A DNA stretch of 58,008 bases from Cyclobacteriaceae bacterium. GTDB lineage: Bacteria > Bacteroidota > Bacteroidia > Cytophagales > Cyclobacteriaceae. The translations under genes were made by a program, and so were the position numbers. The DNA is taken from the NCBI GenBank assembly GCA_947458585.1, contig CANGYY010000013.1, positions 1 through 58,008 of the forward strand, in the 5' to 3' direction. Under the pieces are notes generated by a model. That model saw only the letters and a program-made list of their open reading frames with translations, had not been told where the DNA came from and did no database searches. Below, piece after piece: positions 52,858-58,008 of this stretch (position 1 is the stretch's first letter; each line of letters opens with the position of its first letter).

Positions 52858-54657
52858 TTAATTGACATTTACCATTGCCCCTTTGATATTGACCTGCGCT
52901 GAAGATTTGATATTTGTACCTGCATTTCCACTTACTTCTGCTTTTACTTTGGCCTTTAGATTTACGTTTTTTCCGTCAATCTTGGCATCACCCGCAGAGG
53001 AACTGACCACAACTCCTTTGGTACCTTTCAGTTCTAGCTTCCCCGAAGCAGTCAATTTGATATCTTTCTTAGAAGTAATGGTTACCCCTTTGTCAGAGGT
53101 AGTGATCACATTCTTGTTTTGATCCTCAATTTTTACTCCCTTGGCTTTATCCGAAATAAATATGGTGTTCTTTTTGGGTGTAATCACTTTAAAGGTCTTG
53201 TCTTTGTCATCAAATTCCAATCGAGTACCTGCTTTAGTTACAATGGATTTGATAAAATTATCCTTGGTGAATTTTTCCTTGGTCGTATTATTTTTACTGT
53301 ACAGAGATCCCAGCACCACAGGAAACCTAGGGTCATCGTTGATAAAGCCAATAATTACCTCGGAGTTTAGTTCTGGCACAAAAAAGCTACCTGAATTTTT
53401 TCCCGCATGAAAGTGCCCCAACATAGCCCAAATACCATTCCCAGTACTTTTTAAGGAAGGAATCATTACCTGGATTCTGTTTTTTTTGCTTGGATCGGCA
53501 TCCAATTTTTTAACGATTCCAACATGCAGACCGGCTATAGGAGGCAGCAAATTTAATTCCGATTGATTTGAAGCTTGGAAAAGACTTGGTTTCAAGCCAA
53601 AAGAAACCTTGGTAACAAATTGCCCATTTTCAACCCGATGTTCAACTTCGGTGATGAATACTAATCCATTAAACAATTTGCCGAAGCCATCCAATTTTAC
53701 AAGATCTCCCAAAGTCACAAGAGTAGTCCCTCGGAAACTCATCTCCCCTACCATCCTTTGCATTCTACTTGCCATCAGGGCAGCATCTGCATGCCCTTTC
53801 AGTTCCTGCGTCAAGACCGGAACAGGAACATTCAAGGTTACTTTTGTCGCTGCAGCAACCTTTCCTAAGACCGCACCAGTAATATTGCCAGGTTTATCAA
53901 ATTTGGGGTCCTTGCCCGTTTGTTTGACTACCTTTTCAGAATAAATATCGTAATTGGTAGCCTCCATTTGCTGCAATTGGGTAGCAGCATTTAGATCTCC
54001 TCGAAAAGTTTTAATGTCTTTCCCATAGGTGACTTTGATTTTTTCAGATCCCGTAATTTTTGGGACCTCAACACTCACCGCGCCCAATGAATTGAATACC
54101 ACCATCCCATTGGCCTTGGCTCTATTGAGCAAAAACTCCCAATCACTGCAATTATGTCTAGAAATTAAATCGTGCGTTACCGTAGTAGCAGTTACCGTTT
54201 TTGAAAGACCTGCCGTCGACAATAAGGTAGTCATGATGACGCTATCTTTTTTCTTCTCGTAAAGCTCTGATTTTTTTCCAATCGTCATTTTTATGGCTTT
54301 ATCTGAAGCTTCCAACAACAATAGGTTGCGCGAAGAAAAGCTCAAGTAATCCACACCAATATCAATGCTATGCTTGGTGATAATTCCAGAAAAAACCTTC
54401 ACATTCTTCTGTGCGTACCCAAGCGAGATATCTACAGTTTTTCCTGGAGCAAAACTTGCAATTTCACTTTCAGGAAATAAGTTTTCATAAGATTTACCCC
54501 CCGCGATAGAAACATAGGCTTTTGCAATTTTATTAACCTCTGATTTGACTAGAATTTTCATAACCAGAAGATCCGTAGGTAAAGACTTTCCTCCAACTTT
54601 AATGTCAAAAGAAGTTACCAATTGCAATGAATCATCCGGAGATTTAGCGGCAAACAT
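52858..54657 (-). CDS. VgrG/gpV-like central spike protein (Pvc8/Afp8-like)
   Basis: 599 aa. Residues about 1-370 correspond to the gp27-like hub (RHNCSDWEFLLNRAKANGMVVF is the conserved LysM-like/gpD segment). An OB-fold domain follows (about 375-460: HVGIVKKLDADPSKKNRIQVMIPSL, GSFFVPELNSEVIIGFINDDPRFPVVLGSLYS). The end (about 480-599) is a triple-stranded beta-helix needle of short alternating repeats (VTITSKKDIKLTASGKLEL). No effector domain is fused at the C-terminus. It follows the LysM gene by 3 bp. Confidence 0.93.
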   Translation of the reverse strand: MFAAKSPDDSLQLVTSFDIKVGGKSLPTDLLVMKILVKSEVNKIAKAYVSIAGGKSYENLFPESEIASFAPGKTVDISLGYAQKNVKVFSGIITKHSIDIGVDYLSFSSRNLLLLEASDKAIKMTIGKKSELYEKKKDSVIMTTLLSTAGLSKTVTATTVTHDLISRHNCSDWEFLLNRAKANGMVVFNSLGAVSVEVPKITGSEKIKVTYGKDIKTFRGDLNAATQLQQMEATNYDIYSEKVVKQTGKDPKFDKPGNITGAVLGKVAAATKVTLNVPVPVLTQELKGHADAALMASRMQRMVGEMSFRGTTLVTLGDLVKLDGFGKLFNGLVFITEVEHRVENGQFVTKVSFGLKPSLFQASNQSELNLLPPIAGLHVGIVKKLDADPSKKNRIQVMIPSLKSTGNGIWAMLGHFHAGKNSGSFFVPELNSEVIIGFINDDPRFPVVLGSLYSKNNTTKEKFTKDNFIKSIVTKAGTRLEFDDKDKTFKVITPKKNTIFISDKAKGVKIEDQNKNVITTSDKGVTITSKKDIKLTASGKLELKGTKGVVVSSSAGDAKIDGKNVNLKAKVKAEVSGNAGTNIKSSAQVNIKGAMVNVN

Positions 54658-54660
54658 GGG

Positions 54661-55371
54661 TTATTTCTCTAAGGGTGGAATTTCAATTTGACTTCCAATT
54701 TTCAATCCTCTAAAGGAAGGGAGATTATTGTAGGTAGCTATTTGCAGGTAATACTTAGGGTCATCATAGGAGGACTCTGATAAGGCTATTAACGAATCTC
54801 CGTCTTTTACAGTGATGATTCTCGTAATGTCGGGACTTTGAAACTCACGACTAATTACTACTTCATCTACCTCTTCTTCCAAAGTAAAGCTGATCGCTGC
54901 ACGAACTGGGTCACCTTGGATATTGAAATAGGTATAATCAATGGTAAGGTTAAATACTTTCCCTACCAGTATAAACTGCCCCCATTGTAATTTAACAAAA
55001 GGAGGACTGTGGCTAGCCTTAGTAGGTTTTACAGTAACCTTAAGCAATTGATCAATCGAGTCTTTGATCGAATCCCCAGAAAAATTAAAAAAGCTAAGGT
55101 TGTCCGGAGAACTCGGCACAGCACCAGAATTATCAATGGTAAAATTCACTTCTACCTTCTGCTTGTTATAGGCTGCATTTTTTGCTGAAACTGGCGTCCC
55201 TGCAGCAGAGTTAGGCTCCTCATCCTTAGCGGGGAGTTGGTCGAAGCTAAGAGATATACTCTCAGGATTTATTTGAGCCTCATATTTTCCCAAGTATGAA
55301 AAGAAACTTGGTTGACCATCCTCGAATTTTGAGTACGCCGAAAGCGAAAGATTTTCATTAAAGCCAAACAT
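54661..55371 (-). CDS. CIS tube-baseplate adaptor with C-terminal LysM domain (Pvc7/Afp7-like)
   Basis: 236 aa. The N-terminal domain (about 1-170, with INPESISLSFDQ and the LQWGQFILVGKV strand) is the CIS tube/hub domain; the C-terminal LysM domain (about 185-232: TVKDGDSLIALSESSYDDPKYYLQIATYNNLPS ... LKIGSQIEIP) is complete. It connects the tube to the spike in CIS particles. Its start overlaps the DUF5908 stop by 1 bp. Confidence 0.92.
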   Translation of the reverse strand: MFGFNENLSLSAYSKFEDGQPSFFSYLGKYEAQINPESISLSFDQLPAKDEEPNSAAGTPVSAKNAAYNKQKVEVNFTIDNSGAVPSSPDNLSFFNFSGDSIKDSIDQLLKVTVKPTKASHSPPFVKLQWGQFILVGKVFNLTIDYTYFNIQGDPVRAAISFTLEEEVDEVVISREFQSPDITRIITVKDGDSLIALSESSYDDPKYYLQIATYNNLPSFRGLKIGSQIEIPPLEK

Positions 55372-55568
55372 CAGAATTCATTCATTTTTTTAATTTTTTC
55401 CATCACTTCCTGCACACATTGATCTACAATCTGTTTTCTTAACCCATAACTCAAACCGCCAGCCCCTTCCCCTTTTTCCGTAGTTGCACTAGCTGAAGAT
55501 TTCTTCTCCGGTTCTTGGTCACCCTCCATCTTCCCTTTAACTACCAACTGTTTTATTTCTACAGGCAT
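55371..55568 (-). CDS. DUF5908 family small protein
   Basis: 65 aa. It begins MPVEIKQLVVKGKM and ends with a helical segment (KQIVDQCVQEVMEKIKKM), the DUF5908 pattern found between tube and LysM genes of CIS clusters. The middle (about 16-42) is a disordered Lys/Glu/Ser/Ala linker, longer than in many members. Function unknown; the conserved position suggests a tube or baseplate accessory. Confidence 0.82.
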   Translation of the reverse strand: MPVEIKQLVVKGKMEGDQEPEKKSSASATTEKGEGAGGLSYGLRKQIVDQCVQEVMEKIKKMNEF

Positions 55569-55600
55569 AATCTGCTTCTAATTTAATGGTTGAAAAGTAG

Positions 55601-56122
55601 TTAGAAAGAAGTCCCAAGGACAGTCATGTTGGAATACACAATTTCAATTGACTCAAATACAATGTCAGACTTTTTTGCATCTAATTCATCAATTTCCCAC
55701 TTTACTGGAAGTGCATTGAATAACATCCAAACCATCACCGGTGGATTTTTGGGATTTTTATCCAAAAGCATTACAATCAGGGTCATCGGAACGGAAAACA
55801 TATAGCCAGAACCCGTTTTCAAACACCACTGCATCAGCGGAGAAGAATAAGGCGCCAATCCTCTTTTTAGGGTCAAATTAGCTCGCTTCACTCCTTTTGG
55901 TAGATGGTAAACGGTATTATTATACCCCCCACCTCTTACTGTTTCGAAATCCATTTCTACCCCTAACCCTGAAATTGAAGTAAAGGCAGCATCGGATGGT
56001 AACCCTGCCAACATGCTCACCCCAAGAAAGGCAGCACTCGCCAAACCACCAGGCGCAAGAGTAACCTTAAAATTATAGGAAACTGGTGGGTCTTTTCGTC
56101 TGATAACTGGTGCTGGTGACAT
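55601..56122 (-). CDS. Inner tube protein (T4 gp19/Pvc1-like)
   Basis: 173 aa. The tube-protein core is clear: NFKVTL at the first strand, SISGLGVEMDFETVRGGGYNNTVYHLPKGVKRANLTLKRGL (about 49-89) and a C-terminal beta strand pair (WEIDELDAKKSDIVFESIEIVYSNM). Between the first strand and the SISGL segment there is a Gly/Ala/Leu-rich hydrophobic stretch (GGLASAAFLGVSMLAGLP, about 25-42) where CIS tube proteins normally have only a short turn. This is the only tube gene in the window; Afp/PVC clusters carry two. Confidence 0.9.
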   Translation of the reverse strand: MSPAPVIRRKDPPVSYNFKVTLAPGGLASAAFLGVSMLAGLPSDAAFTSISGLGVEMDFETVRGGGYNNTVYHLPKGVKRANLTLKRGLAPYSSPLMQWCLKTGSGYMFSVPMTLIVMLLDKNPKNPPVMVWMLFNALPVKWEIDELDAKKSDIVFESIEIVYSNMTVLGTSF

Positions 56123-56179
56123 AATTTGTAGTTTTAACTTAGCTGGTTCTAGTGGCTTAGAAAATCTTCAACACTCGAA

Positions 56180-57022
56180 TTAAAGCTTTACAAAATTTTC
56201 AGAGATATAGGTATTGACCATTGGGTCAAATTTAATGCTCTGAGGACTTGGGTTAGGCAATGTTTTTCGATAAACACCCAATTGATTGGTTCGTTCTAAG
56301 CGAAAATAACCATTCCATAAAGATTTCATCGGTAGGTCTTGATTGGCAATAAACTTGTAAGCAGTCAATCCAGATTCCGTTGTAATGAGCTGCGGAGGAT
56401 CAAAGTCTACTTTGTCCTTAAATTCACCTTCATTGTGAATTACCATTCCCTTAAAGAGGTCTACTGCTTCTTTGGAACAATAACAAATGTAGACAGGTCT
56501 TATACTCCTATTTTTAAGTACCACTTCTTTAGACCTAGGTTTAAAACGAGCCGAATTATCTCCTAAGATAGGCAGAATAGGAAATTTAGGGTCGTGTTTG
56601 ATACGGATTATCCCCGATAAACCTGGTTTATCTAAGTTGGGGTCTATTGTACCATGCTGAGTTCCTAATTGAACTGTAGTTTCCAAATTGTCATCTAAAA
56701 AATAGCGGACTTCAGGATCACTTACTAAAACAGTAAAGGAATGAAAATGTCGATTGGTAAACTTGAACTCAAAGTCCAAATAAAAAGGATCTTTGAAAAT
56801 TGGATGACTATAATCCTTAACAGAATTTGCGGCCATCATAAAACCACCCGCCTTCTGCTTGAATACTAAATTGTAATTTTTAATCAAAAGATTAGTACGT
56901 GGCGTAGGTTGAAAGGTCAAATCAGAACAAACCTTTCCTTCGTAATACTCGTGCATGAAAACACATGAAAATATTTCCATGTATTTGGTGACATACCGAT
57001 ACGAATTTTGATGCTGCTCCAT
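56180..57022 (-). CDS. Unrecognised 280-aa protein in the usual sheath position
   Basis: 280 aa, no signal peptide or TM helix, beta-rich by eye. Notable segments are FSCVFMHEYYEGKVCSDL near the N-terminus, NLLIKNYNLVFKQKAGGFMMA (about 44-64), and the closing VNTYISENFVKL. No sheath features (conserved C-terminal handshake domain, 350-700 aa length) are present. It lies between the DUF4255 cap gene and the tube gene, the slot that holds the sheath in many CIS clusters. Candidates: cap or tube accessory, a sheath substitute, or an adaptor to the envelope. I do not recognise the family. An 88-bp gap precedes it. Confidence 0.7.
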   Translation of the reverse strand: MEQHQNSYRYVTKYMEIFSCVFMHEYYEGKVCSDLTFQPTPRTNLLIKNYNLVFKQKAGGFMMAANSVKDYSHPIFKDPFYLDFEFKFTNRHFHSFTVLVSDPEVRYFLDDNLETTVQLGTQHGTIDPNLDKPGLSGIIRIKHDPKFPILPILGDNSARFKPRSKEVVLKNRSIRPVYICYCSKEAVDLFKGMVIHNEGEFKDKVDFDPPQLITTESGLTAYKFIANQDLPMKSLWNGYFRLERTNQLGVYRKTLPNPSPQSIKFDPMVNTYISENFVKL

Positions 57023-57071
57023 TTACCTAGGTTGTAATCTTTCTTACTTTTTATTTTCAATTGCCAAGTAA

Positions 57072-57083
57072 TCAATTAATTGA
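57072..57083. repeat. 12-bp perfect palindrome in the leader of the 280-aa gene
   Basis: TCAATTAATTGA, in the 88-bp gap between the cap gene stop and the 280-aa gene start. It is AT-rich, so chance is a serious alternative. A regulator site is possible. Confidence 0.25.
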
Positions 57084-57110
57084 CACACGGAACTAACAGG
57101 ATTAATAGTA

Positions 57111-57662
57111 CTAACTATCTGATGATTTTCCAATGACAGAGGCTACTTCCTCCCGAATTAAATTGTTGCTGAAAGTCAATAATTTCAGTTTGTACGTAGC
57201 AGAAGGCATATACTTTAGTCCAAGAAGGCCCCAAACAGAATTTAACTCTTCAAAGGTAAAGTTGACATACTCAAAACTGAGCTTTTCCACATTGGCAGAT
57301 AGCTGAGGTAAATTAACCCGGTTAAAAAATTGATTCCCTTGGAAAAATTCCAAAACTAAAGACAGGTATCGAAGGGATTCCAAGTAGTTAGGATCTGGGA
57401 AATTGGCAACAAACATGACATATAAATTGAAATGCTTGGGAGGATTCATTCCTGCATACGCTTGGTAGGAGCCATTTCTAAGTACTCTTTCTTCATCTAA
57501 GTGTTGTAAGAACACACAAAGCTTATTGTCTATCTGTGAATTCAAATTCCCCGACATATCCACTGCATTGGCCAAAATAACCATGTCCTCTTGCAGATTC
57601 AATTCATTTTTGAAGTATTCATTTAATGCAGTAACAACGGCAGATAAGACAACGTGAATCAT
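57111..57662 (-). CDS. DUF4255/Pvc16-N cap (tube terminator) protein
   Basis: 183 aa with the DUF4255 pattern: NPPKHFNLYVMFVANFPDPNYLESLRYLSLVLEFFQGNQFF (about 74-114) followed by LSFEYVNFTFEELNSVWGLLGLKYMPSATYKLKLLTF. In Afp/PVC/AlgoCIS this domain caps the distal end of the tube-sheath. It is the second gene of the cluster, 13 bp after the small membrane protein. Retention of a sheath/tube terminator without a visible sheath gene is unexpected. Confidence 0.9.
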   Translation of the reverse strand: MIHVVLSAVVTALNEYFKNELNLQEDMVILANAVDMSGNLNSQIDNKLCVFLQHLDEERVLRNGSYQAYAGMNPPKHFNLYVMFVANFPDPNYLESLRYLSLVLEFFQGNQFFNRVNLPQLSANVEKLSFEYVNFTFEELNSVWGLLGLKYMPSATYKLKLLTFSNNLIREEVASVIGKSSDS

Positions 57663-57675
57663 ATTTCTAATTGAA

Positions 57676-57906
57676 TTAGGCCTTTATTGATTTTAAAAGA
57701 GAATAAAGCATTCGTCCAAGATACAAGGTGATGAAAAGGATACCTATTCCCAGCAAAACCATAGGTAAATACAGCAGCTCGGAAATGGACTTGGTCGTAT
57801 CCGACAACCAGAAGAACATGAAAAAAATGGGGAGTCCGATCACCGACAACAACAGGATTGAAATGGCCACCAATAACTCCTTTAAGATGATTTTTCCCAT
57901 AATCAA
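57676..57906 (-). CDS. Small two-TM membrane protein heading the cluster
   Basis: 76 aa with two hydrophobic helices (about 9-33 and 44-67) separated by a short polar loop (SDTTKSISE), with basic ends. No family is recognised. It is the first visible gene of the run and lies 13 bp before the cap gene, so it is likely part of the same transcript. Typical extracellular CIS clusters do not begin with such a gene. A second start two codons downstream (MGKII) is possible. Confidence 0.6.
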   Translation of the reverse strand: MIMGKIILKELLVAISILLLSVIGLPIFFMFFWLSDTTKSISELLYLPMVLLGIGILFITLYLGRMLYSLLKSIKA

Positions 57907-57916
57907 AAATAGAAAT

Positions 57917-57943
57917 AAAAACGGTCTTTACAAGGTCGTTTTT
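57917..57943. promoter_or_regulatory. Hairpin in the leader of the cluster
   Basis: AAAAACGGTCTT, loop TAC, AAGGTCGTTTTT. On the plus-strand RNA it pairs fully with two G-U pairs; on the minus-strand RNA the same two positions are mismatches. It could be the end of a plus-strand transcript or a minus-strand leader structure. Further right, 57944-58008 is AT-rich; I see no gene start there and only a weak TAnnTTTG-like match (TATCTTTA, minus strand, 57965-57972). Confidence 0.3.
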
Positions 57944-58008
57944 TGTAATTATAAGCCTTTAATCTAAAGATAATCAGCACTTCTTAAGCCGTTATCTTTG
58001 ACCTATTC

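Larger units (their letters stand above)
33407..57906 (-). other. Sheath-less injection-system-like gene cluster with envelope module
   Basis: Eighteen minus-strand genes. The tube/baseplate part (38927-57906) contains cap, tube, DUF5908, LysM, spike, gp25, two J-like proteins, a fibre-like protein, tape measure and AAA+ ATPase in the conserved CIS order. The second part (33407-38822) adds the two-Ig-domain protein, DUF4407, an exported beta-rich protein, GH18-like and a small membrane protein, joined by 1-4 bp spacings or overlaps. Absent from the window are a sheath, a second tube protein, a PAAR tip and any recognisable toxin. The run begins about 100 bp from the window edge, so missing genes could lie outside. 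Confidence 0.75.

Noticed and set aside
56180..57022. Calling the 280-aa protein a divergent sheath
   Set aside because: It is too short, has no recognisable sheath C-terminal domain, and position alone is not evidence. It is left as unknown.
38927..57906. Calling the cluster a type VI secretion system
   Set aside because: There are no TssJ, TssL, TssM, TssB, TssC or ClpV genes. The LysM adaptor, DUF4255, DUF5908, CIS tape measure and Pvc15-type ATPase point to the eCIS lineage.
38927..57906. Calling it an ordinary prophage
   Set aside because: No capsid, portal, terminase, integrase or lysis genes are present, and the gene set matches injection systems rather than phage.
1..58008. Insertion sequences, transposases, integrases and CRISPR arrays
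   Set aside because: No transposase or integrase proteins, terminal repeats or regularly spaced repeats were seen on either strand.

Overview
The window looks like chromosomal DNA from a gliding-lineage Bacteroidota, most likely Cyclobacteriaceae (Algoriphagus-like). The lineage call rests on gldH, a GWxTD protein, a DUF2723 membrane protein, the PSP1-gldH gene order, -7 promoter elements of the TAnnTTTG type, and an eCIS-style gene set typical of the phylum. It is an inference from gene content, not a database match.

Left part (about 1-8 kb): a minus-strand sulfur and redox neighbourhood. A TsdA-type di-haem thiosulfate dehydrogenase is translationally coupled to a porin-like beta-barrel protein. 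After an acyl-ACP thioesterase/MFS pair come two YeeE/YedE-type sulfur transporters, a metallo-beta-lactamase/double-rhodanese protein and a thioredoxin, which together look like uptake and oxidation of thiosulfate or sulfane sulfur.

Middle part (about 8-21.8 kb): housekeeping genes on both strands. These are DUF2723/GT117, a methyltransferase, a GWxTD protein, rlmB, mannose-1-phosphate guanylyltransferase, kdsD, recQ, purD, a PSP1/RicT-like protein, gldH and a tRNA-Ser(GCT). Strong hairpin terminators separate several of the units.

Right part (about 21.8-58 kb): every protein gene is on the minus strand. From the right end it encodes, in order: a small membrane protein; a DUF4255 cap protein; an unrecognised 280-aa protein; one tube protein; a DUF5908 protein; a LysM tube/baseplate adaptor; a VgrG-like spike; gp25; a large baseplate J-like protein; a fibre-like protein; a second baseplate J-like protein; a 1609-aa tape-measure protein; and a Pvc15-type AAA+ ATPase. 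After a perfect 13-bp intercistronic hairpin come a two-domain protein of unknown role, a DUF4407 four-TM protein, an exported beta-rich protein, a membrane-bound GH18-like protein with a degenerate catalytic motif and another small membrane protein. A further unit encodes two large TM/coiled-coil/WD40 proteins (one a STAND NTPase, one without a P-loop), a TonB-dependent receptor and an ATP/ADP-translocase-like transporter.

The most interesting observation is that the window holds a nearly full set of contractile-injection-system parts but no recognisable sheath gene, no PAAR tip and only one tube protein. The usual sheath slot, between the cap and tube genes, is occupied by the 280-aa unknown. 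The same-strand neighbours include several envelope proteins that ordinary extracellular CIS clusters lack. One reading is a non-contractile or envelope-anchored tube machine. The other is that the sheath is encoded beyond base 58008 or elsewhere in the genome. The window alone cannot decide between them.
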